Below, in pieces: positions 7,077-15,415 of a stretch of 64,000 bases of DNA. Made by a program: the position numbers and the translations under genes. The notes under the pieces were generated by a model. It worked only from the letters and a program-made list of their open reading frames with translations, did no database searches and was not told the DNA's origin. The stretch spans positions 1 to 64,000 of the forward strand of contig CACXXT010000031.1 of the NCBI GenBank assembly GCA_902771725.1, given 5' to 3'. This stretch comes from an uncultured Bacteroidales bacterium (GTDB taxonomy: Bacteria; Bacteroidota; Bacteroidia; Bacteroidales; Bacteroidaceae). Within the stretch, counting starts at the first letter, position 1, and every line of letters begins with the position of its first letter.

Positions 7077-9167
7077 ATGAAACGTTACGCAACCCTCTTT
7101 CTCCTGTTTTTCGCGTGCGCGCTGGCGTTCGCGCAGAATCCCGTAAAGGCCACCGTGAAGCAGCAATCCGTGAGTGGTCATGACGACCTGGTAGATCTGG
7201 TCTTCAGCTTTGTCATCGAGCCCGGATGGCACGTCTATGGCCCCGACAACGATGGCGGCCCCACTCCGATGACGTTCAATATAGAGTCTCTGGAGGGCGC
7301 TCAGCTCGAAGGCGGACTCCGTCTGGCTCCAACGCCCAAGCGCGTGGAGGACAATGTGTTCGGGTGCGAAGTGACTTACTTCGAGACCAAGGGAACCGCC
7401 ACCCAGCGCCTGCGCCTGAAGGGCGGCAAGTGGAAGGCTGCCGGATATCTGGAGTACGGCACCTGCAACGACGAAGCCTGCATGCCGCCGACGCCGGTGG
7501 AGTTCAGCTTTGAAGGAAGCAAAGAAACGACCCCCGCCTCAACCGCCTCAAACCCAGCCTCAAACCCCGCAAACCCAGCCGCAACCCCCACCACCCCCGC
7601 CGCAAACGAGATACCCCCCTCATCGGACACCCTCTCAACAGTAACCGCTCCCTCCCTAACAGGGAGGGCGGGGGGAGAGTCCGGGGCGGGGGGAGAGTCT
7701 TCTCTCTGGACTCCCGTCATCTCCGAGCTCCACGCCCTCGATGCCGCCTCCGACACGCAGTCGCGCTCGCTCTGGGGAATCTTCTTCCTCGGCGTGCTCG
7801 GAGGACTCATCGCCCTGCTGACGCCCTGCGTGTGGCCCATCATCCCGATGACCGTCAGCTTCTTCCTCAAGCGCGCCAAGGACGACAAGCGCAAGGGCAT
7901 CAAGGACGCCATCCTCTACGGACTCTCCATCGTGGTCATCTACGTGGGCCTCGGGCTGCTGGTGACCCTCATCTGGGGACCCTCGTCGCTCAACGCCCTC
8001 TCGACCAACGCCGTATTCAACCTCTTCCTCTTCGCCCTGCTGGTGGTCTTCGCCGCCTCGTTCCTGGGCGGGTTTGAGATCATCCTGCCCGCTTCGTGGT
8101 CCAACAAGATGGACGAGAAGGCCAGCTCCACCACGGGTCTGCTCAGCATCTTCTTCATGGCGCTGACGCTGGTGCTCGTCTCGTTCTCCTGCACGGGACC
8201 CATCATCGGCCTGCTGCTCGTGGACATGGTCACCAGCGGCTCTGTCATCGCTCCCACGGTGGGCATGCTTGGCTTTGCCATCGCGCTGGCGGCACCCTTC
8301 ACGCTCTTCGCCATGTTCCCCACGTGGCTGAAGTCGGCGCCCAAGAGCGGCAACTGGATGAACGTCATCAAGGTGGTCCTCGGCCTGGTGGAGCTCGCCT
8401 TTGCGCTGAAGTTCCTCTCTGTCGCCGACCTGGCCTACGGCTGGCGCCTGCTCGACCGCGAGACATTCCTCTGCCTCTGGATTATGATCTTCGCCCTCAT
8501 GGGCTTCTACCTCCTCGGCTGGATCCGTCTGCCGCACGACGAGGATGAGTACGACGACGACGGGAATGTCGTACAGCGACCCAAGATCGGGGTGACGCGT
8601 TTCCTCTCCGCCCTCTGTGTGCTCGCCTTTGCCCTCTACATGGTGCCCGGTCTCTGGGGTGCGCCCTGCAAGGCCGTCAGCGCCTTCGCTCCACCCATGT
8701 GGACGCAGGACTTCAACCTCAACCAGAACACCGTGGAGGCCACCTACACCGACTATGAGGAAGGCATGGCCGCAGCCCGACGTCTGGGTAAGCCCGTGAT
8801 GCTGGATTTCACCGGCTTCGGATGCGTGAACTGCCGCAAGATGGAGGCCGCCGTGTGGCCCGACTCCCGCGTGAAGCAGCTGATGACCGAGGACTTCGTG
8901 CTCGTCAGCCTCTACGTGGACGACAAGACTCCCCTGCCCGAACCACAGGAGGTCACCGAGGCCGACGGCACCACACGCAAGCTCCGCACCATCGGCGACC
9001 GCTGGAGCTACCTGCAGCGCACCAAGTTCGGCGCGCAGACACAGCCCTTCTATGTCCTCGTGGATCACGACGGATATCCCCTCTCCGGTTCCTTCAGCTA
9101 CAAGGAGGACATTCCCGGATTCGTCCAGTGGCTGGAAGGAGGACTGCAGCGATTCAGCAAGAAATAG
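7077..9167 (+). CDS. dsbD: DsbD-type thiol:disulfide interchange protein
   Basis: A 696-residue inner-membrane protein that passes electrons from cytoplasmic thioredoxin to periplasmic partners. A signal peptide (1-20, ending AFAQ) is followed by an N-terminal periplasmic domain with the cysteine pair in TCNDEACMPP (about 128 and 133). Residues 155-215 are a Pro/Ala/Thr-rich linker that includes a palindromic repeat read as APSLTGRAGGES. The membrane core (about 230-500) starts with LTPCVWPIIP. The C-terminal thioredoxin-like domain has GFGCVNCRKM (Cys583, Cys586). The ATG at 7077 starts the signal peptide; an upstream in-frame start would fall in the leader stem-loop. Domain order is as in E. 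coli DsbD. Confidence 0.9.
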   Translation: MKRYATLFLLFFACALAFAQNPVKATVKQQSVSGHDDLVDLVFSFVIEPGWHVYGPDNDGGPTPMTFNIESLEGAQLEGGLRLAPTPKRVEDNVFGCEVTYFETKGTATQRLRLKGGKWKAAGYLEYGTCNDEACMPPTPVEFSFEGSKETTPASTASNPASNPANPAATPTTPAANEIPPSSDTLSTVTAPSLTGRAGGESGAGGESSLWTPVISELHALDAASDTQSRSLWGIFFLGVLGGLIALLTPCVWPIIPMTVSFFLKRAKDDKRKGIKDAILYGLSIVVIYVGLGLLVTLIWGPSSLNALSTNAVFNLFLFALLVVFAASFLGGFEIILPASWSNKMDEKASSTTGLLSIFFMALTLVLVSFSCTGPIIGLLLVDMVTSGSVIAPTVGMLGFAIALAAPFTLFAMFPTWLKSAPKSGNWMNVIKVVLGLVELAFALKFLSVADLAYGWRLLDRETFLCLWIMIFALMGFYLLGWIRLPHDEDEYDDDGNVVQRPKIGVTRFLSALCVLAFALYMVPGLWGAPCKAVSAFAPPMWTQDFNLNQNTVEATYTDYEEGMAAARRLGKPVMLDFTGFGCVNCRKMEAAVWPDSRVKQLMTEDFVLVSLYVDDKTPLPEPQEVTEADGTTRKLRTIGDRWSYLQRTKFGAQTQPFYVLVDHDGYPLSGSFSYKEDIPGFVQWLEGGLQRFSKK
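7648..7698 (+). repeat. palindromic repeat A, copy inside dsbD
   Basis: CCCTCCCT (7650-7657) pairs with AGGGAGGG (7661-7668) around AAC. The tail GCGGGGGGAGAGTC follows and is duplicated. It is in sense orientation and in frame, encoding APSLTGRAGGES and part of the next repeat. This frame differs from that of the other coding copies. Confidence 0.8.
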
Positions 9168-9234
9168 GATTCCTGAACGGAAACCGGAAGCCGGAAAGAA
9201 TAAAGAATGCTAACCATCTGACATATTTTGCCCT

Positions 9235-12200
9235 ATGAACAACCTGCGCCTAAGTCTAATTGCACTCCTGCTGGCCGCCTTCGGGGCAGCTTCAGCTCAG
9301 GAACCCCTCTGGGATCGCGAGAAGTACCCCGACCTGCCCGACCCCAAGCCGAAGAACATCAACTACGAGGCCTATCGGAAGATGGTCAGGCGCGTGAAGC
9401 GCAACGAGGCTGCCGGCCGACGGCGCCCCGACCACATCAACAATGCCCTGAATCCTTCCTTCCCACCGATCATCAACCAGTCGGGAGGCTCCTGCGGAGC
9501 GGCATCCAGCATCTACTATCAGTTCACCAATCAGATCAACACAGCCCGCTTCACGGCTGCCGACAGCGACGAGCGGCGCTACGCCACACACTTCCCCTGG
9601 ATGCTGAACACCAACGGCACGGGAGGCACCGGCTACGACCGACTGGGGCGCGATGTGGGAATCGCCAGCGTGGCCGTTTACGGAGGCACCACCTACAGCC
9701 ATATCTACGGCAGCTCCGGGCAGGACGACCAGAACGACGACTGCGGATGGATGCAGGGCTACGACAGCTGGTTCTCCACCATGCACAACCGCATCCTCTC
9801 CGGCAACAGCTTCCCCATGAACTGCGGCACGCCCGAGGGACGCGAGATCGTCAAGAACTACCTCTGGAACCGCTGCGGCGACGAGAGCTATGCCGCAGGC
9901 GGCATCTGCGGTATCGGTGTGGCGGCGGGCCCCTTCGAAGGCAACATACCGAAGACCGCGGCCAACGATGCCGTAGGAGTGACAGGAATGAAGTACATCA
10001 CCGACTGGAACGAGACCTACAACCACGCGATGACCATCGTGGGATACGACGACCGAATCGAGTTTGACCTCGACGGCAACGGAGTCATCGGAGAGCAGAT
10101 GAATGCCGACGGCGATAATGAGGTCGGAGCCTGGATCATCTGTAATTCCTGGGGTGACGGATATGCCAACAACGGCTTCATATACTGCCCCTACGAGAAG
10201 TCCAACTGCGTCAAGGGATGGCCGAAGGAGAACAGCTTCACACCAGGATACTACGACGTCATGCGCGACTATCGCCCCCTGCGCACCATCCGCGTGAAGA
10301 TGGAGTACACACGCCGCTCGGAGATATGTCTGAACGTCGGAGTGGCGCAGGATGTCAATGCCACCAAGCCCGAGAAATCCATCGTCCTGACACACTTCAA
10401 CTATTGCGGCGACGGCAATCAGGGCAAGACCCAGCCGGCACCCGAAATACCGATGCTCGGCCGATGGTTCGACGGACTGCATCCGGAACCCATGGAGTTC
10501 GGCTACGACCTCACAGACCTGACCGCGGACTTCGACCTCAGCCGGCCGCTGAAGTACTTCTTCTGGGTGGAGACGCGCGCCTGGGGAGAGGGCGAAGGCA
10601 AGATCCACGAGGTCAGCATCCTCGACTACACCCTCGACCGCGACGGCGTGGAAGTTCCCTTCCAGCTGGACGCTCCCGTGGAAGTTCCCAGCAAGGGCAA
10701 GAAGACCCAGCTGACCGCTGTGGTCCTCGGCGAGTCCGTTCCCATTCCCAGCAACCTGGCCATCAGCGGGCAGGAACTCAGCTGGCAGCTGCAGGCTGCA
10801 GGGCGATTCAGCCCCGACACCTACAGGATCTATCGCAACGGCGACCTGCTGACCTCCGTGGACGGACAGACCCGTTCTGCCCAGGTCGACGGCAGCGGAA
10901 GCTACGCTGTCAGCGCCGTCTACAAGGTCAACGGGTACGATGTCGAGAGCAAGCGCTCGGCAGCCGTCATCGCCACCGTGGCTCCGGCTGCGGGCGACTT
11001 CGTGAACTCCATTGCCAGCCTGAAGAGAGGTGCCCAGATCATCATACCCCACCTCGTGGAGAAAGCTACGCCGGACTTCACCCTGGAGTTCTGGTTCCGG
11101 CCGCGCTCCACACCTACAGCTGACTTCTACGGCATCAAGGCCACGAACACCAACTTCTTCTTCAAGGTCATCAGCGGAGGGCAGGTAGAGATCGGGCACG
11201 ACGGCGGTGACTACGTCCGCTCCTCGACTACCATCAGCGCTGGCTCGTTCCACCACGTGGCCATCGTCAACGAGGGGTTGTCCATGAAGGTCTTTGTGGA
11301 CGGAAAACGGTTCATCGACTGGTCCAGCCGCTACAACCACAAAGGACTGGAGGGAGCCACGGATCTCGTCTTCGGACGAACCGAAGGAACCACCACCGAC
11401 TACAAGGTTGTCTATGATGCACCCTGGGTGGCCGACATCGATGAAATCCGATTCTGGAACTGCGCGCGCACCCTCGAGCAAATCAAGAACGACTACAAGA
11501 CCCCCATCGCATACCCCGACCTCCACGAGGGGCTGACACATTATTATACTATGTCCACCCGCACGGAGGGCGAAGAACTCTTCCTCGTCGATTCCAAGGG
11601 CGGGAACGATGCTCAGATCATCAAACCGGACAACCTCACACTCAGCGACCTCGACTACCACCAGCGCATGAATCCCCTGGATACCCTGACCTTTGCCGAC
11701 TTCGAGACTGCCAAGAGCATAGTGGCCGGAAAACCCCTGCCCATGCATGACTGCAGCAGCCTCGGAACCGTGCAGTGGGAATGGAGCTTCACCGGAGCCG
11801 AGAAGGAGCACATCACGGGAACGGTGGATCCCGTGGTCATCTTCCGCGAACCCGGCACGCAAACCATAAGCCTGAAGACCACCAACCTCTTCGGACAGAC
11901 AGCCGAGAAGACGGCAGAGGTTGAGGTGCTGGTCGCCCAGCTCCCAACGGTGGACTTCGACATTCCCGAGGGCGAGATCGGAGCCGGGCAGCACGTCACC
12001 TTCGTCAATACCTCCACCCCGATAGATGCCGCTTCCTATGAGTGGGAAATCCAGGGCGCGGACAACCCCGTGGTGAAGACCGCCAATGCTGCCGCATCCT
12101 TCGCGGCAACGGGAACCTACGAGGTCAAGCTCACGGCCTACAACGAACTCGGAACCGTCACCAAGACGAAGTCCGTCAGCGTGGTGGGAGTGAAGCCTCA

Positions 12201-13902
12201 GGCTGCCTTCACCATACAGAATAACATCGTTCTGCGCGGCGAGAAGATCAACCTCATCGACGCTTCGAAGTTCAATCCCCAGAAATGGACGTGGGACATC
12301 GCCAGCGGAGTGGAAATCTACCGCATCGAGGGGCAGAACAGGGCTGTGGCCATCGATGTCCCGGGAATCTACGACGTCACCCTCACCACCGAGAACGACA
12401 AGGGCTCCAGTCTGCTGAGGCGTTCGCGTGCTGTTGTGGTGTGCAATGCCGACGGCAGGAACGGCCTGAAGCTCGACGGCGAGGATGATCTCGTGGAGAC
12501 CGCCTCTCCCTTCGGCGAGACCACTCCCAAGGAGTTCTCCATCGACTGGTGGATGTTCCCCGGACGCATCACCGACGCCGCATTCCACCTGGGCGACGAA
12601 GCCTCTACGCTGCGCATCAGCGTGAAGCCCGGCGGGCAGTTCCTGGTCGAGAGCTCCGGAAAGAGTGTACAGAGCCCCGAGGGAGCCGTGATCACCGATG
12701 AGTGGCACCACTACCTGATCACCTACAAGAATGGCGCCGTCACCTTCTACCGCGACGAGGAGAAACTCGGTTCCGGACGTCTGTCTGGAATCAGCGCCCT
12801 GCCTTTGCTCGCGCGTTTTGCCATCGGAGGCAAGGAGCGTCCTGCCAATGCATTCATCGACGAGCTGCGCGTCTGGAACTATGCTGTCCCACAGAAGAAC
12901 ATCCTCGCCATAGCCAACTCTCCGGTGGCGAACCCCGAGGAGAACGACTCGCTGCTGCTCTACTACGACTTCAACCAGAACGGAGGCAATGTCATCGACC
13001 GCTCCGGACACGGACTCGAGGGAAAGCGCATTAACTTCGGCCCCGACGGCGATGCCTGGGAGAGCTCCAAGGGAATCTTCTGCCTGAACCCGAAGGGCAC
13101 CTACAGCGACGTCACGGCCACCTACCTGAAGAACTACAGGCACCCCTTCAAGAGCAGCGGAACCTGCAACCCGGCCAACAGCTCGCGATACCTACGGCTG
13201 GTGATGAACAAGACCACTTCGCCCTGGGTGCAGAAGAACACCATCCGCAACGGTTCCATCTATACGGAATGGCACGTGGACGCCGAGAAGAACAACTACC
13301 TCACCCTCGAGGACACCTACTCCGGATTTGCAGAGGTCATCAAGGACCTGATGATCTTCCAGACCGTGGAGCTGCCCGAGGGAGAGTACACCTTCATCGC
13401 TGACCGCGACGGGGATGACTACTACTACAACTGGCTGACCGACGGCACCTACGTGGCTGCCGCGGCTGCCGACGAGCTACCCCTGACCGCAGACCTCGAG
13501 GAGCAGGCGCTGGCATGGTCCAAGCTGACCGAGACCGGAGCCATCCACTTCACCCTGAATGAACCCACACGTGTCAGCCTCGGGCTCATCGCCAATATGA
13601 GCGACAAGAGATGCGTGGCCGTGGGCAAGTTCATTCTTCGCCAGAAGGTGGTCATCCACGAGGAAGGCAGCCCCATCGATCCCTCCGATGATGTCAGCGC
13701 TCCCTTCGTCAGTGCCGAGGCTTCGCTGCAGGCTGCTGGCGGATTCGGATGCATCCGTATCCGTGTGGCACGTCCCCAGCACGTCACGGTCAGCGACCTC
13801 AGCGGCAAGGTCATCTTCCACGAATGGCTGGAGGGCGATGCCTCTATTCCCGCCCGCAAGGGCCTGTATGTGGTCAACCGCCAGAAGGTCATTGTACGCT
13901 GA
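9235..13902 (+). CDS. secreted multidomain papain-like (C1) protease with LamG and PKD domains and a T9SS signal
   Basis: A 1555-residue surface or secreted protein. A signal peptide (1-21) precedes a papain-fold domain (about 60-350): INQSGGSCGAASS holds the oxyanion Gln and Cys87, YNHAMTIVGYDD has His264, and CNSWGDGYANNG has Asn304, a full Cys-His-Asn triad. Calcium-site-like DLDGNGVIGEQ lies between His and Asn. Two LamG-like sandwiches (about 590-765, with FTLEFWFRPR and DEIRFWNCAR; about 1075-1235, with FSIDWWMFPG and DELRVWNYAV) flank about three PKD-like repeats (815-1070). The end, VSDLSGKVI to GLYVVNRQKVIVR, is a type A T9SS signal. It stands alone, 67 bases after dsbD. Substrates cannot be read from the sequence. 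Confidence 0.85.
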   Translation: MNNLRLSLIALLLAAFGAASAQEPLWDREKYPDLPDPKPKNINYEAYRKMVRRVKRNEAAGRRRPDHINNALNPSFPPIINQSGGSCGAASSIYYQFTNQINTARFTAADSDERRYATHFPWMLNTNGTGGTGYDRLGRDVGIASVAVYGGTTYSHIYGSSGQDDQNDDCGWMQGYDSWFSTMHNRILSGNSFPMNCGTPEGREIVKNYLWNRCGDESYAAGGICGIGVAAGPFEGNIPKTAANDAVGVTGMKYITDWNETYNHAMTIVGYDDRIEFDLDGNGVIGEQMNADGDNEVGAWIICNSWGDGYANNGFIYCPYEKSNCVKGWPKENSFTPGYYDVMRDYRPLRTIRVKMEYTRRSEICLNVGVAQDVNATKPEKSIVLTHFNYCGDGNQGKTQPAPEIPMLGRWFDGLHPEPMEFGYDLTDLTADFDLSRPLKYFFWVETRAWGEGEGKIHEVSILDYTLDRDGVEVPFQLDAPVEVPSKGKKTQLTAVVLGESVPIPSNLAISGQELSWQLQAAGRFSPDTYRIYRNGDLLTSVDGQTRSAQVDGSGSYAVSAVYKVNGYDVESKRSAAVIATVAPAAGDFVNSIASLKRGAQIIIPHLVEKATPDFTLEFWFRPRSTPTADFYGIKATNTNFFFKVISGGQVEIGHDGGDYVRSSTTISAGSFHHVAIVNEGLSMKVFVDGKRFIDWSSRYNHKGLEGATDLVFGRTEGTTTDYKVVYDAPWVADIDEIRFWNCARTLEQIKNDYKTPIAYPDLHEGLTHYYTMSTRTEGEELFLVDSKGGNDAQIIKPDNLTLSDLDYHQRMNPLDTLTFADFETAKSIVAGKPLPMHDCSSLGTVQWEWSFTGAEKEHITGTVDPVVIFREPGTQTISLKTTNLFGQTAEKTAEVEVLVAQLPTVDFDIPEGEIGAGQHVTFVNTSTPIDAASYEWEIQGADNPVVKTANAAASFAATGTYEVKLTAYNELGTVTKTKSVSVVGVKPQAAFTIQNNIVLRGEKINLIDASKFNPQKWTWDIASGVEIYRIEGQNRAVAIDVPGIYDVTLTTENDKGSSLLRRSRAVVVCNADGRNGLKLDGEDDLVETASPFGETTPKEFSIDWWMFPGRITDAAFHLGDEASTLRISVKPGGQFLVESSGKSVQSPEGAVITDEWHHYLITYKNGAVTFYRDEEKLGSGRLSGISALPLLARFAIGGKERPANAFIDELRVWNYAVPQKNILAIANSPVANPEENDSLLLYYDFNQNGGNVIDRSGHGLEGKRINFGPDGDAWESSKGIFCLNPKGTYSDVTATYLKNYRHPFKSSGTCNPANSSRYLRLVMNKTTSPWVQKNTIRNGSIYTEWHVDAEKNNYLTLEDTYSGFAEVIKDLMIFQTVELPEGEYTFIADRDGDDYYYNWLTDGTYVAAAAADELPLTADLEEQALAWSKLTETGAIHFTLNEPTRVSLGLIANMSDKRCVAVGKFILRQKVVIHEEGSPIDPSDDVSAPFVSAEASLQAAGGFGCIRIRVARPQHVTVSDLSGKVIFHEWLEGDASIPARKGLYVVNRQKVIVR

Positions 13903-13953
13903 TTCCGACCAATAGGACAACGAAAAAGTGTTGTAAAACCTATAAATCGTGTT

Positions 13954-13992
13954 AAAAAGTTGTGCAGAACGGAAATTTTGCACAATTTTTTT
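13954..13992 (+). terminator. rho-independent terminator of the protease gene
   Basis: A stem from 13954-13966 (AAAAAGTTGTGCA) with 13979-13991, with seven Ts at 13986-13992, lies about 50 bases after the stop. The core TTGTGCA/TGCACAA arm recurs as ATTGTGC at 14012-14018, so part of the region may also be an operator for the efflux operon. Confidence 0.7.
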
Positions 13993-14012
13993 GCCTCTTC
14001 GGAGAGTGAAAA

Positions 14013-14045
14013 TTGTGCGTATTCCAATAATTTGTTGTACCTTTG
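14013..14045 (+). promoter_or_regulatory. promoter of the RND efflux operon
   Basis: TTG at 14013-14015, 22 bases, then TACCTTTG at 14038-14045 fits the Bacteroidales promoter. The leader to the ATG at 14149 is about 95 bases and contains CTCCTTCGGAGG, a hairpin like the one before the GH43 gene. Confidence 0.6.
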
Positions 14046-14148
14046 CACCCGATTTCGGGAACAAGTCTCCTTCGGAGGCGTTCCTGCATATAAAATCAGT
14101 AGAGAAAATAGTAAGAATAATAATCCAAATTAAGGTAAAAACAACAAC

Positions 14149-15273
14149 ATGAAAAGAAGCATGAAATCCATCGCGCTCATTGCAGCAGTCGTTGGAACCG
14201 CGCTGTTCGTCTCCTGCGGCAAGAAGCAGGACGGCCAGAATGCGCAGAACGCCCCCAAGGCCTACAAGACGGTGAAGGTGAAAGCCGAAGACCGCACCAT
14301 CGACACCAAGTACAGCGCCACCATCCGTGGCCGTCAGGACATCCAGGTCCTGCCGCAGGTCAGCGGAACGCTGCAGCAGCTCTGCGTCACGGAAGGTCAG
14401 CGCGTCCGCAAGGGTCAGACCCTCTTCATCATCGACCAGGTGCCCTATCAGGCAGCCCTGAACACTGCTAAGGCTAACCTCGAAGCAGCACGTGCCGCAG
14501 AGGCTACCGCCAAACTCAGCTACGAGAGCACACAGAACCTCCACGCACAGCAGGTCGTCAGCGACTTTGACCTCCAGACAGCCAACAATTCCCTGATGCA
14601 GGCCAAGGCTGCTGTGGCTCAGGCCAACGCAGCTGTGACCAATGCCGCAAACTCCCTCAGCTACACGGTTGTCAAGAGTCCGGCTGACGGCGTAGTAGGC
14701 ACATTGCCCTACCGCGTAGGTGCCCTCGTGGGGCCCTCTATTCCCACTCCCCTGACCACCGTCTCCGACAACCATCAGATGTACGTCTATTTCTCGATGA
14801 GCGAAGCCCAGCTCCTGGAGAAGATTCGCCAGGCAGGGTCTGCCGAGGCTGCCGTGAAGGCTATGCCCGCCGTGCGCCTGCAGCTCGTGGATGGCTCTGA
14901 GTACGAGGAAAGTGGTGTCATCGAGACCGCCAGCGGTGTCGTGGATCAGTCCACCGGCAGCGTCTCGCTTCGTGCTGTGTTCAACAACCCCAAGGGTCTG
15001 CTCCATTCGGGCAGCACCGGCAATGTCGTCATCCCCGTTGAACTGAAGAACCACATCATCGTTCCCGCCGCTGCCGTCAAGCAGCTGCAGACCGTGCATC
15101 AGGTCTTTAAGGTAGAGACCGTCGATGGCCAGCGCACCGCCGTGGGCACCAATATCGAGGTGGCTCCCTACAACACCGGCCGTGAATTCATCGTCCTCTC
15201 CGGCCTCAAGGAAGGCGACGAGATCATTGCCGACGGAGCCGGTATGGTCAAGGAAGGAGCACTGGTCCAGTAA
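14149..15273 (+). CDS. RND efflux periplasmic adaptor lipoprotein
   Basis: A 374-residue membrane-fusion subunit that links the inner-membrane pump to the outer-membrane channel. A lipoprotein signal ends LFVSC (Cys23). The barrel-sandwich/lipoyl halves are near 60-95 (VSGTLQQLCVTEGQRVRKGQ) and 165-190 (VKSPADGVVG), with a long helical hairpin between them rich in Ala, Asn and Gln. Beta-barrel and membrane-proximal domains follow (GLKEGDEIIADG). It is the first gene of a three-gene operon with the pump and channel; an AcrA/MexA-type adaptor of the HAE-1 class is the best reading. Substrate unknown. Confidence 0.92.
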   Translation: MKRSMKSIALIAAVVGTALFVSCGKKQDGQNAQNAPKAYKTVKVKAEDRTIDTKYSATIRGRQDIQVLPQVSGTLQQLCVTEGQRVRKGQTLFIIDQVPYQAALNTAKANLEAARAAEATAKLSYESTQNLHAQQVVSDFDLQTANNSLMQAKAAVAQANAAVTNAANSLSYTVVKSPADGVVGTLPYRVGALVGPSIPTPLTTVSDNHQMYVYFSMSEAQLLEKIRQAGSAEAAVKAMPAVRLQLVDGSEYEESGVIETASGVVDQSTGSVSLRAVFNNPKGLLHSGSTGNVVIPVELKNHIIVPAAAVKQLQTVHQVFKVETVDGQRTAVGTNIEVAPYNTGREFIVLSGLKEGDEIIADGAGMVKEGALVQ

Positions 15274-15368
15274 GAAGTCCAGTAAGAAGGACTCACACCC
15301 CTCTCGCTCGAGGAAGTGCTAATCTTCACATAATGAAAAGGAAATAGTAAATAAACAGCAATAGTATC

Positions 15369-15406
15369 CACCCCCTCCCTCACAAGGAGGGCGAAGGGTG
15401 GGTCCC
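15369..15406 (+). repeat. palindromic repeat A, intergenic copy before the RND pump
   Basis: CCCCCTCCCT, a short loop, AAGGAGGGCGAAGGG and the tail TGGGTCC. The stem CCCTCCCT/AAGGAGGG has one mismatch. It fills most of the adaptor-pump spacer, is oriented with transcription, and ends 10 bases before the pump ATG. Confidence 0.75.
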
Positions 15407-15415
15407 ATAATAACA

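Noticed and set aside
9292..13143. Minus-strand ORF of 1283 codons opposite the C1 protease
   Set aside because: Antisense shadow; the plus strand has a signal peptide, full catalytic triad and T9SS signal.
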